DNA of 64,000 nucleotides, from positions 600,007,452-600,071,451 of the forward strand of contig CM046880.1 in assembly GCA_025667525.1 (NCBI GenBank), in the 5' to 3' direction. The notes under the pieces were generated by a model. That model was not told the DNA's origin. It worked only from the letters and a program-made list of their open reading frames with translations, and ran no database searches. This stretch comes from Glebionis coronaria. Its lineage: Eukaryota > Streptophyta > Magnoliopsida > Asterales > Asteraceae. A program made the position numbers and the translations under genes. Position 1 is the first letter of the stretch. Each line of letters opens with the position of its first letter. This document shows, in pieces, positions 32,250-45,300 of the stretch.

Positions 32250-33114
32250 AAAATATTTTGACGGGTTTCTTCCTTCAATTTTTTGAGATTATCGATGTCC
32301 CTTTGAGCCCATCCCGTAGTGTCCACTCCAAGAATCTTCAAAGCCTCGTTTCTTTTTTGTAGCTCAAGAAATGCATGTCTTTCACTCATCTCACGATCCA
32401 TTTTTTCTTGTTTTTTTCACAATCCGCTTGTATTTGTTGATGCATTATTTTGGCAAATTGATCTTTTTGTGAGCTGGACGTGGCGGTTGAGCTTGTTGAA
32501 CATTGAGCTTTAGCCTTTCGGTGAGCACCAGAAGGTCGGGGAATTTCGTCATCACCAAAACATGTCAGGCTCAATGGCTCGGCCTCGGTTCCTTCGTGAT
32601 TGAGTGGACTCGGGATTTTTACATTTATATTTGTTCCTCAAAAACAGCCTCGCACTTTTATGTGCAAAATCTCGGTTTTTGTTACCTTGTTTGTATAAAA
32701 TTTCCACCCGATTCATCAAATTTTCTTCATTTTCACCACTAAGCAACTTTGTTGAGTCGTATAGGGGATTAAACTTTGTTCTTTCCCGATTCATTGGTGT
32801 CCACTTCCCCGTCAACATATTTTTGTTACGCTCCCCAAGATTTAAACCGAGAGCACGTTCGTTATAAATATCTAGTATGTTGTACCAAAACGTGTCTCGG
32901 TCTTGGTCATCACCGAGTTTAGCATTTTCGGAAATCTCGATAAAGCATTCGGCCAATAGTTCTTCCTCCTATTGTGTCTAAAACATTCGCTCGTTTTTTT
33001 GTGCCACCTCTTCACGAATTTCACGGGGTTTTCTACCCGGATTCTTTTTTCGACATTTTTTAGTTGAAGTCGAATCTTCAACTTATGTCTCGGGCACTTA
33101 GGTTTCTTGGGTAT
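32250..33114 (-). pseudogene. Myb/SANT-like, NAM-associated protein, C-terminal part
   Basis: The minus strand encodes the Myb/SANT-like domain and its C-terminal extension: EEELLAECFIEISENAK, DRDTFWYNILDIYNER, KNMLTGKWTPMNRERTKFN, then DFAHKSARLFLRNKYKCKNPES and a Gln/Lys-rich coiled region (QIQADCEKNKKK). Plants have many such genes, some named NAM-associated or wrongly glutathione S-transferase T3-like, and PIF/Harbinger elements carry relatives as their DNA-binding ORF. Defects: the first helix Trp (FWTQ) is a TAG, another TAG lies a few codons on, and a one-base insertion shifts the frame after EPDMF. The N-terminus lies beyond the gypsy insertion at 45483-45771. Confidence 0.78.
33110..33114. 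repeat. Target site duplication GGTAT (left)
   Basis: Repeated at 45478-45482. Joining across gives TTGGGTATCGGGTAC, exactly as in the two uninterrupted tandem copies (46550, 47610). Confidence 0.93.
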
Positions 33115-36100
33115 TGTAACACCTGGTAATTTTCCCTACTTTGTAAAATAACTATTTTACCCTTTGACTTTTTATTTAGTCAACTATGTTATTTAACTGT
33201 CTTGGAACCGGGAAGTTATCCCGCGTTTTTTGAAAAACTGTTTGATGACGAGTAATGACTTGAAACTGTGCTCAGTCATTATTCTAAACATTTTCTGTGA
33301 ATCTGACCAAAGTGCTGAGACGGTCAATGAATTGACAATAATCCGTGAGATTATTCGTTATCTGTGAATTATGTGCCTAACTGTTTAGTTTTTAACAGCG
33401 TGATTGTATTTTCATGAACATCGTATTTAAATATTTCTGTATATGCTTATATATGCCTGTATTTTAGTATTTTGCTATTTATAGTAATAAATCGTATTTT
33501 CTGTGAATATTTAATTAACGTATCGCGTTTTCGTATTTTACGTCGTTTTTACGTTTAACCGTCGTTAGCATGCATAAAATACTTTATAAATTATAAAATA
33601 TCAGTTTTCGTCGAGAAATCGTAAATTTAATATATTTCGTCAAATTTTTAAGTTTTACGTAATTTTAAACTTAACTATATACTTTTTGACATTTACCTAA
33701 AACTAACTAACCTTTTTACCTTAAACCTTCTAACTAGTTACCATAGTAAAAATTTTGAATTGTATACCCTTGTGGGACCCCCCCCCATAACCGGCCAAAA
33801 ACTCACCCACATGCTAGCTAAACCAAATTTTCTTCCAATTGTCATTTTGAGCTTAACTTACATTTTCCTACACCTTTTAACTTATTAACCATTTAACCTC
33901 AAAATCACTTCACATTATTTACACATACACTTCACTCAAAAACACACACAACTCTCCTATCTCTCTCTAAAACACATAGCACCAACACAACACCATTTCC
34001 ACCATTGTTGATTTTCTTGAAGCTTCATTCTAAGAAGATTTGACACAAAACAAAAACATCCTAGGGTTTGTACAAGTATAAAGAAGAATGGGTTTTCTTG
34101 GTTTGTAGAATTGAGAAGTTTTGGTGGTAGTTTATAGAAGTTGGGTTCTTGTTGATTATTTGTTGGTTAGAGCGTAGGTCGGGTTGTCGTGGTTACGTAG
34201 AGTCGTTACTCAAGGTTATTTCTTGAACCTTTTTTTATTCTTTCTTTTTCATGCATAATCTATGTAGATCTATGCATGCATGTTACTCATCAACTATTTT
34301 CTTGAAATAAAATGATAAAAATTATTTTTGGTCATGAAATATTTTTGATCTATGAAAATTATATGTGGATCTATTAGATCCATGCATGTAAATGGTTTAA
34401 TTGAAAGACTTGTAAAATATAAAAATGTATATTTTTAGATTTATGGACTTGAAGATATATCTTTGATTTTGAGTGTGTTTATGAATAATTGGAGGGAACT
34501 AGTAGTGTTACTACTAGTGGGTACGCTTGAAAATTGTCGAAAACGAGTTTTTACAAAAAATATACAATCTGTCCGATTTCTATAAAAGGCATAGAGGGTC
34601 GTAAAAATTTTTTTGACACTAGTTTAATACGATATTATGAAAACATAAGTTAATACCTTCGTTTTGATATATTATGGGCTAAAAACGGAGCTAAAATGAG
34701 TAAGATATGGTCGTTTAAATTTCGTTGTCGGAAAACTAAATTTTTGTGAAAAACACTATAATGAGCTTGCTGTCTAGATTTTTAAAGTGGTCGAAACGAC
34801 GTTTTTGAGTTAAACGGAGTTGTTTTAAGTGTTGAAATGGTTACTAAATGTTGTATATGAATGTTGGGATCATTTTGTAAAAGTGTATTAGCGCGAAATG
34901 TGAATACTTGGTGTATCGTTAAAAGTTTGAGCGTTGAAAGTGGAAATTGATACTATTGCGGGAAAATGACTTGTTGAAACATTGGCGATTGAGAAAGTGT
35001 TGAAATTAGGGGTTTTAGGAAGAGATTTGAGTACTTACTAAAAATGGAAAATTTTCATGTCACGCCGAAAGACTGCCGAATTTTCGTTAGAGTGTTGGAA
35101 AATTTATTAAGATAAATTTGGGTAAATTAAAATTTACGCCTAAAGGCTGTCGAAATTTCGTCGAGCCAAAAATAAATATTTTTGCCTAAGTATATATATA
35201 CTATAATGCTTATAACGATATAACATTTACAAGTCACGATTTTAACAAAAAAATAATATACATGATTGATGAGTAACGTACGTGACGAACTATTGTGACT
35301 TATTTGCTAGCGCCTAAACTATAGTATTATATTTAGGTTGTTGCTAGAGTTGCTCGCTACTATTTGATCATACTTGTGTGGTTTGAATCGTGCTTGAGGT
35401 GAGTTTATAGACCCCTATTAAACTGTTTTATATGTTTAATGTTTTGGGATGTGATAAATGCTTTTGATGCTTGCTTCTGGACGCAAGTAAAACTTGATTT
35501 CTGTGAACGTTTTGTGAACACTTTTTATGAGATAGCTTAAGTTGCTTTAGCCATAGTCCCCAATATCGTGAATCGTTAATTACTCTGCTGGAGTAAGCTC
35601 TTATGATATGGATAGATCTATTGAGGGTTGACAACCTCCACTCGGGTATTCTGACGTCGGACGAGTGTATACCATTTGTGTGAACGGAGTTATCTTGGCT
35701 AGGTACTCTATTCGGGAAAAATTTATGTATACAATCTATTGTATGCACTGGATCATTAGTTTTGATGTCACGAGCTTAGCTATCATAAGTATTGTGAACA
35801 CCCAATTTATCCTACACTTGGCACTATATCTCCTATAGTTGCATGTGTACATGAAATGAAATCTGAAATCAAATTACTATGAATTTTTACTTGAAACCTA
35901 TATTCTCACCAACTTTATGTTGACTCAATTTAGCATTTATCTCAGGTAATTGATGATGATTTGTATCTGCTGTGTGAAGTACTTGGAGTCCGCATGCATT
36001 TCTTGGCTATCTTCGGACATTTATTTACTTATGATTTTGAACTGTTATCTCGTTGATGTTTAAAACTTTTACATTCCGCTACGCTATCTTTTGAAACTGA

Positions 36101-36255
36101 GACCTTTTGTACTTTGATGCTTTTATTAAATTCAACGAGGTATTTTTTTAAAACGTCTCATTTAGAGTCGTTCTCTTGTACCTTGAACTATGATACAATG
36201 ACGTAACAGCCCCCGAGCTTCACCGCTTCCGCATATCACATTTTGGGGTGTTACA
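33115..36255 (+). repeat. 5' LTR of chromovirus-type element
   Basis: 3141 bp, TGTAACACCTGG to GGGTGTTACA: the ends form an inverted repeat TGTAACACC / GGTGTTACA with one extra base. Very similar to 42330-45477. Contains a C run near 33780. No gene inside. Confidence 0.92.
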
Positions 36256-36276
36256 GATTTGGTAATCAGAGCCTTG
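36256..36276 (+). other. Primer binding site of chromovirus-type element
   Basis: GATTTGGTAATCAGAGCC follows the LTR; it resembles the methionine-tRNA site TGGTATCAGAGC with one extra A. Confidence 0.7.
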
Positions 36277-36520
36277 GTTATAGAGAACTAGGTTTGCATC
36301 TTAGGCTTAGACTATAACCGATGTGGCTACTTGTTACTCTGTATACATAGGTGTACTACGTAATGTATTACGTAGGATAACACTATAAGTAATATGTAAT
36401 ATATATTATGTAATACGTAATATGTATTATATACATATGCATTTCGCTGATTTGCATACTTTAATTTCTATACATGATTATTTCATGCATACCCTACAAC
36501 TGCTTTAATACGCATTTTGG

Positions 36521-37543
36521 TTGTTGCTGGTTATGTCGTCATCTACTATTACTTACCAGCCCGACTCTGCTGACGAAGAGTGGGAAGACGAGATTGAGAT
36601 GATACCAGATCATGTCGAGCCGGAGAATGACCCAAAGGAGGCTCCTGAGGAGGCTGATCCTGAGGAGAAAGGTGCGGAGTATGACACTGACGAGGATCCG
36701 GAGGAGGATGATGAGGGTATGGATGGACATGAGGTAGGTCATGAGGATGATATGGATGGTGTTGAGGTAGATCATGAGGGTGATGATGATATGGATGGAT
36801 ATGAGGTAGATCGTGAGGATGATGAGGACATGGATGATGAGATTGAGAGTGATACTGAAGTTAGGATGGTTATGGCTAGTAGTGATAGCGAGGATGCTGA
36901 GGCTGATGATGATAGTAGGGTTGATGCTTTGACTGTTGTACCTGAGAGAGTTGAGCCCAGTAGGAGGAGTGAGATTAGGAAGACGTCCAACTTGAGGAAG
37001 AAGCCTACGGTTCCATGTCAGTGGTTTAGAGAGGAGAGGGAAGCTTTATGGGGTACGCCACCAGCTGAGGTTTATACTGATTCCGATGATACTGTACCAC
37101 CTGCTGATGGAGCTGGACCATCCGGTGTTAGATCTCGAGCTTTGTTCGATTCTGATTCGTCATGCCCACGGAAAAAGATTCGTATGTCTGATTCACACAC
37201 TACACCTGAGGCATCACCTACTCATGGGAGTCGAGCTGCTACTACTGTTTCTACACCACCTACTCATCATGTTGGAGAGCCCTCTAGACCTAGGTCATGC
37301 GTTGTTATGATAGGATCTGCTAGGGATTCAGATGCTGTTCGTTTTCGTCTACTTGAGGATGCGGTTTTTGGATTGTTAGAGGATAACGAGGATACCCGCG
37401 ACTTGTTGGATACCAAACTTGAGGAGGTTGCTAGGTTGAGGCGTGAGTTGGAGTCAGTTCGTGGAGGAGACCGAGCTACAGATGGAGACCCGAGGAGTGG
37501 CTCACCGAGACGCGCTGAGTGTGATCGTCGTCGTCACACTTAG
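36521..37543 (+). CDS. Accessory acidic ORF before gag
   Basis: An uninterrupted 340-codon frame between the primer site and gag; a second Met (MSSSTITYQPDSADEEW) six residues in is an equally good start. Residues about 15-135 are extremely acidic (repeats of EDDEDMDGxEVDxE type). Residues 148-160 are basic (RRSEIRKTSNLRKK) and could act in nuclear import. Then come a Ser/Pro-rich middle with PRKKIRM, and a predicted coiled coil (about 273-313, RLLEDAVFGLLEDN...LEEVARLRRELESV). No enzyme motif. Leader ORFs beginning MSSS and rich in Asp/Glu occur in similar aster-family elements, from memory. Its intact state next to a ruined gag-pol is notable. Function unknown. Confidence 0.7.
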   Translation: MLLVMSSSTITYQPDSADEEWEDEIEMIPDHVEPENDPKEAPEEADPEEKGAEYDTDEDPEEDDEGMDGHEVGHEDDMDGVEVDHEGDDDMDGYEVDREDDEDMDDEIESDTEVRMVMASSDSEDAEADDDSRVDALTVVPERVEPSRRSEIRKTSNLRKKPTVPCQWFREEREALWGTPPAEVYTDSDDTVPPADGAGPSGVRSRALFDSDSSCPRKKIRMSDSHTTPEASPTHGSRAATTVSTPPTHHVGEPSRPRSCVVMIGSARDSDAVRFRLLEDAVFGLLEDNEDTRDLLDTKLEEVARLRRELESVRGGDRATDGDPRSGSPRRAECDRRRHT

Positions 37544-37848
37544 GGATTCATCGTTATTGTGCTTAATTCTAGAGTAGATTGACATCTTTATCTTTTGGGC
37601 ATTATATCCACTAAACTAGAGTAGTACTCGGTTAGTTGGAGTAGACTAGATGTAATCAAACTCTTATTTTATGACTATGTACTTGATATTTTGATTATGA
37701 ATGGGAATTTAACTTTATGACTTTGACTAGTGACTATCCTTTCTATGTTGTTGTACTGTTAAATTCTGCATTTTATTTTAGCATAAGAAATATATAACGT
37801 GTATATTCGTGCATGAACCTTAAATTGTTGTCTTAACGCAGAGAAACA
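37544..37848 (+). other. Spacer between accessory ORF and gag
   Basis: 305 AT-rich bases without coding content. Gag starts at the ATG at 37849 directly after a CGCAGAGAAACA context. Confidence 0.5.
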
Positions 37849-38925
37849 ATGGTGAACACACGTAACGGAATGACTGACGCACAATTGGAAGAACTAATTA
37901 CACAACGAGTGACTGCTGCATTGGCAAACATTCAAGCTAACAACAACGTGAACGAAGCACCAACGAACGATGTTGACAATCGACCGCCTAAGCCATGTAC
38001 TTACAAGGACTTTAGGAGTTGTGACCCTTTGAATTTTAATGGTACTGAAGAAGCTGTCGGATTAGCTCGTTGGGTTGAAAAGATGGAATTTGTGTTCCGT
38101 GTCAGTGGATGTACTGTTGAAAACCAAGTGACTTATTCTACTTGTACTTTAGCTGCTGGAGCGTTGACATGGTGGAACACCTATGTGCAGACGGTTGGAG
38201 CCGAGGAGGCGTATGGAATGAGTTGGGAGGAACTTAAGAAGTTGTTGACTAAGGAGTAATGTCCTCGTAATGAGATTCAGAAAATGGAAATTGAACTGTG
38301 GAACCTGACTGTGAAGAACAATGACATTGGTACGTACACTAGGAGGTTCCAAGAGTTGTGTTTGCTATGTCCTGGAATGGTTCCAGATGAAGAAAAGAAG
38401 GTTGAGCGCTATATTTGGGGTTTACCTGGTAGAGTTCATGGGAATGTGACATCGTCTGGACCGACAAAAGTTAGTGATGCTATAAGGATGGCTCACAGTC
38501 TGATGGACCAAGTTGTTCGAGCAAATGCTGGAAATGCCGCAGACAACAAGAGAAAATGGGGGAATAACCAGAGGAACAAGCATGGGAACTATCCGAATAA
38601 GAGGCAAGAAACCGTGAAGGCGTACACTGCTTGTACTGGGGAAAAGGGAGTATACAATGGGACGTTACCTTTATGCAACCGATGTAAGTGTCACCATAAC
38701 GGACAATGCAATGTACAATGTCACAACTGCGAGAAAACTGGACACACTGCTAGAGACTATAAGTCACTACCTAACATGAAAGACAACGTCACTTGCTTTG
38801 AATGTCAGCAAAAGGGACACTACAGCAATGAGTGCCCAAAGAAAAAGAATAAGGACCAAGGAAAGATTGCTAAAGCTGGGGAAGCTCGTGGAAGGGTCTA
38901 TGTGATAGGAGGAGGAGAAGCGTAA
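37849..38925 (+). pseudogene. gag: Chromovirus-type gag, one internal stop
   Basis: One frame interrupted only by a TAA at 38257-38259 where the family has Tyr (LLTKE-stop-CPRNEIQKME). It starts MVNTRNGMTDAQLEELI. The gag domain follows, with FNGTEEAVGLARWVEKMEFVF, LAAGALTWWNTYV and MSWEELKKLL, then ELWNLTVKNNDIGTYTRRFQELCLLCPGMV. Two CCHC knuckles are near the end: CHNCEKTGHTARDY, with Tyr in place of the last Cys, and CFECQQKGHYSNEC, which is intact. The frame ends in TAA at 38925, where protease should continue. Confidence 0.87.
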
Positions 38926-39429
38926 CAAAACCCCGACGTCGTGACGGGTACGTTTCTTCTCAATGGTCGTTATGCTTCTATTTTATTTGATACTAGAGCC
39001 GATAGGAGTTTTGTGTCGACTGTTTTTAGTGTCTTACTTGATGTGACCCCTTCGCCCTTAGACACTAAGTACACTATTGAGTTAGCTAATGGGAAGTTGA
39101 TAGAAGCCGACATTATACTTCGCGGATGCACTTTAAATCTTCTAGGTCATCCTTTCGTAATTGACCTTATGCCTGTTGAGTTAGGGAGTTTTGACGTGAT
39201 TATCGGAATGGATTGGTTGTCGAAATAACATGCTACGATTGTATGCGATGACAAGATCGTTCGCTTACCATTTGGTGATGAAGTTTTGGAGGTACAAGGG
39301 GATACAAGTAACGGAAAAGGGAAGTCACGACTGAACATTATCTCGCGTGTCAAGGCTCAAAAGTTGTTTCCGGAAGGTTGATACGTATTTTTAGCTTGTG
39401 TTACTGAAAAGCAGACAGAAGAAAAACGG
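38926..39429 (+). pseudogene. pol: Chromovirus-type protease
   Basis: In the same frame as gag: TGTFLLNGRYASILFDTRADRSFVS, where DTR replaces the DTG active site of the aspartic protease, then KLIEADIILRGCTLNL and SFDVIIGMDWLSK. Stops at 39226 (after LSK) and 39379 (after FPEG) interrupt the link to RT. Loss of the active-site Gly means it would be inactive even without the stops. Confidence 0.87.
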
Positions 39430-40685
39430 TTGGAAGATGTACCTATCGTACGGGATTTTCCGAAAGTCTTTCCTGAAGATTTGCCTGGATTACCGCCGGC
39501 CAGACAAGTTAAATTCCAGATCGATTTAATACCGGGAGCTGCACCTGTTGCTCGAGCGCCTTACCGTTTAGCACCATCGGAATTGCAAAAACTAGCGACG
39601 CAACTACAAGAGTTGACTGATAAAGGATTCATAAGACCGAGTTCTTCACCCTGGGGAGCTCTAGTCTTATTTATAAAGAAGAACGATGGGATTTTTTGGA
39701 TGTGTATCGACTATCGTGAGTTGAACAAACTTACCATCAAGAACCGTTACCCGTTACCTAGGATCGATGACCTGTTTGATCAGTTGCAAGGATCGAGCGT
39801 TTACTCGAAGATTGACCTTAGGTCTGGTTATCACCAATTGAGAGTCCGTGAGGAAGATGTTGCAAAGACTGCTTTTAGGACTAGGTACGGACACTATGAG
39901 TTCCAAGTGATGCCATTCGGTTTGACAAACGCGCCTACTGTGTTTATGAACCTCATGAACCGGGTGTGTAAACCGTATTTGGACAAGTTTGTAATTGTGT
40001 TCATCGATGACATACTGATTTACTCAAGGAATGAGAAAGAACATGAGGAACATCTTAAGATAATACTGGATATTCTTAAGAAGGAGGAATTGTACGCTAA
40101 GTTCTCGAAGTGTGATTTTTGGTTGCCAAGAGTACAATTTCTAGGTCATGTTATTGATAGCAAGGGGATTCATGTTGATCCCGCCAAGATTGAATCAATT
40201 AGGGAATGGACTGCTCCTACGACACCGACTGAAATTCGCCAATTCTTAGGACTCTCCGGATACTACCGAAGGTTCATCGAGGGATTCTCGAAGATCGCGA
40301 AACCATTGACGAAGTTGACTCAAAAGAAGGTGAAATACGAATGGGGAGATAAAGAGGAATTAGCATTCCAGAAGTTGAAACAAATGTTGTGTAGTGCGCC
40401 TATTCTATCGTTACCAGAAGGATCGGAAGACTTTGTGGTCTACTGTGAATCTGTGATACATCAGCAAAAGGATTGGGAGCTGTGTTGATGCAGAGGAAGA
40501 AAGTTATCGCCTACGCGTCATGACAATTGAAAACGCATGAGAAGAACTACACTACGCGCGACTTGGAGCTGGGAGCAGTGGTATTTGCCTTGAAATTGTG
40601 GAGACACTACTTGTAGGGAACCAAGTGTGTCGTCTATACCGATCACAAGAGTTTACAACATATTCTTGACCAGAAGGAACTGAAC
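39430..40685 (+). pseudogene. pol: Chromovirus-type reverse transcriptase and RNase H start
   Basis: The 352-codon frame holds complete RT blocks: [86 protein letters not shown] (catalytic Asp), [18 protein letters not shown] and [12 protein letters not shown] (catalytic DD). The connection ends [23 protein letters not shown] small insertion near 40455-40470 shifts the RNase H frame; the remainder (MQRKKVIAYAS, then [18 protein letters not shown], stops at 40521 and 40614, then [11 protein letters not shown]) is in the frame that runs into integrase. Confidence 0.9.
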
Positions 40686-41560
40686 ATGAGACAACGTCGA
40701 TGGATCGAGTTGCACAGCGATTATGACTGTGAAATCCGCTACCACCCTGGGAAGGCCAATGTAGTGGCGGATGCGCTAAGTAGAAAGGAACAATTGATGA
40801 CACATAGAGTTAGATCGTTAGCTATGGTTATCAATCCGAACTTACCTGTGCAAATTCGTGAAGCACAAACCGAAGCCCTTAAGCCTGAAAATGTTGAAGC
40901 TGAGAAAGTAGGAGGAATGGTTACTAAGAAATTGGAGACTAGCACTAATGGAACGCTATGTCTGAATGGTAGAAGTTGGTTACCACGGTTTGGAGGACTA
41001 AGGGACGTGATTATGCACGAGTCGCATAAATCTAAGTATTCGATTCACCCAGGATCTGACAAAATGTATCAGGATATGAAGAAACTATATTGGTGGCCAA
41101 ATATGAAAGTTGAAATCGCTACGTATGTAGAGAAGTGTCTGACTTGTGCTAGAGTGAAAACAGAACACCAAAAGCCATCTGGATTGTTGGTTCAACCTAT
41201 AATTCCTATGTGGAAGTGGGAAAACATAACCATGGATTTCATAACTAAGCTACCTAAAACGACAAACAGATACGACACAATTTGGGTAATTGTGGATCGA
41301 CTTACGAAATCTGCACACTTTTTTGCTATGAAGGAAGATTATTCAATGGATAAGCTTACGAGACTTTACCTAAAGGAAGTAGTCGCAAAACATGGAATAC
41401 CGATCTCGATAATTTTCGATAGAGACGGTAGATTTACTTCAGAGTTCTGGAAATCACTTCAGAAAGCGTTGGGTACGCAATTGGACATGAGTACTGCTTT
41501 CACCCGCAGACTGACGGACAGAGTGAGAGAACTATTCAAACGCTGGAGGACATGTCGCGT
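40686..41560 (+). pseudogene. pol: Chromovirus-type RNase H end and integrase
   Basis: A frame open from RNase H ([33 protein letters not shown]) through the integrase zinc-binding domain ([17 protein letters not shown]...[11 protein letters not shown]) and core: [12 protein letters not shown] (first Asp), [15 protein letters not shown] (second Asp). The frame is lost near 41500. In the next frame the text resumes with a [20 protein letters not shown] segment carrying the catalytic Glu. One small indel therefore splits the DDE triad. Confidence 0.9.
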
Positions 41561-42301
41561 ACTTGTGTGCTTGACTTTGGAAAGCAATGGGACAGACATT
41601 TTCCTCTAGTGGAATTCTCTTACAACAATAGTTATCATACCAGTATTAAGGTTGCACCGTTTGAAGCGTTGTATGGTCGTAAATATCGCTCTCCTGTGTG
41701 TTGGAGTGAGGTTGGGGATAGTCAACTCACTGGCCCTGAACTCATTCGTGAAACTACTGAGAAGATTGTTCAAATCAAGAGCCGAATTCAAGCAACCCGT
41801 GATCGTCAAAAGAGTTACGTCGACGTTTGATGTAAGGTTCTCGAATTTCAAGTGGGAGACAAAGTGATGCTAAAAGTATCGCCTTGGAAAGGTGTGGTAC
41901 GTTTTGGCAAGCGAGGAAAGTTGAACCCCCGTTATATTGGACCTTTCAAAATTCTGGCAAAGGTTGGAACCGTAGCCTATCGTCTCGAATTACCGCAAGC
42001 ATTGAGCCGCGTGCACAGCACTTTTCATGTGTCGAACTTGAAGAAGTGCCTTTCTGATGAGACACTCGTTATACCGTTGGAGGAACTCCGAATCGACGAC
42101 AAGATGCAATTTGTTGAAGAACCTGTTGAAATCATGGACCGTGAGGTCAAACGATTGAAGCAGAGTCGTATTCCGATCATCAAGGTGAGGTGGAATTCTA
42201 AACGTGGACCTGAATTCACTTTGGAGCGTGAGGATCAATTTCGCAAGAAATATCCGCAACTCTTTGACAACTCTAGAAAGCGTGACACTCCTAAGCTTTA
42301 A
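41552..42301 (+). pseudogene. pol: Chromovirus-type integrase C-terminus with chromodomain-like tail
   Basis: The frame reads VEFSYNNSYHTSIKVAPFEALYGRKYRSPVCW, a TGA at 41828-41830 in place of an expected Arg codon (CGA to TGA), then [35 protein letters not shown] (the GPY/F module). The tail [36 protein letters not shown] follows the pattern of chromodomain-type tails: a V-R-I pattern, KVRW as VKW, and W replaced by L in the final TWE. In relatives such tails target integration to heterochromatin. Confidence 0.82.
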
Positions 42302-42329
42302 GGACAAAGCTTCTAAATCAAGGAGATGA
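42302..42329 (+). other. Polypurine tract of chromovirus-type element
   Basis: Purine-rich AAGGAGATGA immediately precedes the 3' LTR. Confidence 0.7.
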
Positions 42330-45300
42330 CGTAACACCTGGTAATTTTCCCTACTTTATAAAATGACTATTTTACCCTTTGACTTTTTATTTAGTCAACT
42401 ATGTGATTTAACTGTGTTGGAACCGGGAAGTTATCTCGCGTTATCTGAAATACTGTTTGATGATGAGTAATGACTTGACACTGTGCTCAGTCATTATTCT
42501 GAACATTGTCTGTGAATCTGACCAAAGTGCTGAGACGGTCAATGAATTGACAATCATCCGTGAGATTATTCGTTATCTGTGAATTTTGTGCCTAACTGTT
42601 TAGTTTTTAACAGCGTGATCGTATTTTCATGAACAGCGTATTTAAATATTTCTGTATATGTATATATATGCCTGTATTTTAGTATTTTGCTATTTATAGT
42701 AATAAATCGGATTTTCTATAAATATTTAATTAACGTATCGCGTTTTCATATTTTACGTCGTTTTTACGTTTAATCGTCGTTAGCATGCATAAAATACTTT
42801 ATAAATTATAAAATATTAGTTTTCGTCGAGAAATCATAAATTTAATATATTTGGTCAAATTTTTAAGTTTTACGTAATTTTAAACTTAACTATATACTTT
42901 TCGCCATTTACCTAAAACTAACTAACCTTTTTACCTTAAACCTTCTAACTAGTTACCATAGTAAAAATTTTGAATTATTTACCCTTGTGGGACCCCCCCC
43001 CCCTAACCGGCCAAAAACTCACCCACATGCTAGCTAAACCAAATTTTCTTCCAATTGTCATTTTGAGCTTAACTTACATTTTCCTACACCTTTTAACTTA
43101 TTAACCATTTAACCTCAAAATCACTTCACATTATTTACACATACACTTCACTCAAAAACACACACAACTCTCCTATCTCTCTCTAAAACACACAGCACAA
43201 ACACAACACCATTTCCACCATTGTTGATTTTCTTGAAGCTTCATTTTAAGAAGATTTGACACAAAACAAAAACATCCTAGAGTTTGTACAAGTATAAAGA
43301 AGAATGGGTTTCCTTGGTTTGTAGATTTGAGAAGTTTTGGTGGTAGTTTATAGAAGTTGGGTTCTTGTTGATTATTTGTTGGTTAGAGCGTAGATCGGGT
43401 TGTCGTGGTTACGTAGAGTCGTTACTCAAGGTTATTTCTTGAACCTTTTTCGATTCTTTCTTTTTCATGCATAATCTATGTAGATCTATGCATGCATGTT
43501 ACTCAACAACTATTTTCTTGAAATAAAATGATAAAAATTATTTTTGGTCATGAAGTATTTTAGATCTATGAAAATTATGTGTGGATCTATTAGATTCATG
43601 CATGAAAATGGTTTAATTGAAAGACTTGGAAAATATAAAATGTATATTTTTAGATTTATGGACTTGAAGATTAATCTTTGATTTTGAGTGTGTTTATGAA
43701 TAATTGGAGGGAACTAGTAGTGTTACTACTAGTGGGTACGCTTGAAAATGGTCGAAAACGAGTTTTTACGAAAAATATACAATCTGTCCGATTTTTATAA
43801 AAGGCAAAGAAGGTCGTAAAAAATGTTTTAACACTAGTTTACTTCGATATTATGAAAATATAAGTTAATACCTTCGTTTCGATATATTATGGGCTAAAAC
43901 CGGAGCTAAAATGAGTAAGATATGGTCGTTTAAATTTCGTTGTCGGAAAACTTAATTTTTATGTAAAACACTATAATGAGCTTGCTGTCTAGATTTTTAA
44001 AGTGGTCGAAACGACGTTTTCGAGTTAAACGGAGTTGTTTTAAGTGTCGAAATGGTTACTAAATGTTGTATATGAATGTTGGGATCATTTTTTAAAAGTG
44101 TATTAGCGCGAAATGTGAATACTTGGTGTATCGTTAAAAGTTTGAGCGTTGAAAGTGGAAATTGATACTATTGCGGGAAAATGACTTGTTGAAACATTGG
44201 CGATTGAGAAAGTGTTGAAATTAGGGGTTTTAGGACGAGATTTGAGTACTTACTAAAAATGGAAAATTTTCATGTGACGCCGAAAGGCTGCCGAATTTTC
44301 GTTAGAAATCGTGTTGGAAAATTTATTAAGATAAATTTGGGTAAATTAAAATTTACGCCGAAAGGCTGTCGAAATTTCGTCGAGTCAAAAATAAATATTT
44401 TTGCCTAAGTATATATATACTATAATGCTTATAACGATATAACATTTACAAGTCACGATTTTAACAACAAAATAATATACATGATTGATGAGTAACGTAC
44501 GTGACGAACTATTGTGACTTATTTGCTAGCGCCTAAACTATAGTATTATATTTAGGTTGTTGCTAGAGTTGCTCGCTACTAATTTGATCATACTTGTGCG
44601 GTTTGAATCGTTGCTTGAGGTGAGTTTTATAGATCCCTATTAAACTGTTTTATATGTTTAATGTTTTGGGATGTGATAAATGCTTTTGATGCTTGCTTCT
44701 GGACGCAAGTAAAACTTGATTTCTGTGAATGTTTTGTGAACATTGTTTATGAGATAGCTTAAGTTGCTTTAGCCATAGTCCCCACTATCGTGAATCGTTA
44801 ATTACTCTGCTGGAGTAAGCTCTTATGATATGGATAGATCTATTGAGGGTTGACAACCTCCACTCGGGCATTCTGACGCCGGACGAGTGTATACCATTTG
44901 TGTGAACGGAGTTATCTTGGCTAGGTACTCTATTGGGGAAAAATTTATTTATACAATCTATTGTATGCACTGGATCATTAGTTTCGATGTCACGAGCTTA
45001 GCTATCATAAATATTGTGAACACCTAATTTATCCTACACTTGGCACTATATCTCCTATAGTTGCATGTGTACATGAAATGAAATCTGAAATCAAATTACT
45101 ATGAATTTTTACTTGAAACCTATATTCTCACCAACTTTATGTTGACCCAATTTAGCATTTATCTCAGGTAAGTGATGATGATTTGTATCTACTGTGTGAA
45201 GTACTTGGAGTCCGCATGCATTTCTTGGCTATATTCGGACATTTATATACTTATGCTTTTGAACTGTTATCTCGTTGATGTTTAAAACTTTTACATTCCG

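Noticed and set aside
32250..33114. Glutathione S-transferase gene
   Set aside because: Similar sequences are sometimes named glutathione S-transferase T3-like, but no thioredoxin-fold motif is present; the text is Myb/SANT-like.
36539..36990. Antisense ORFs opposite the acidic accessory ORF
   Set aside because: Their Ser/Leu/Ile runs are the complement of Asp/Glu repeats; no independent evidence of coding.
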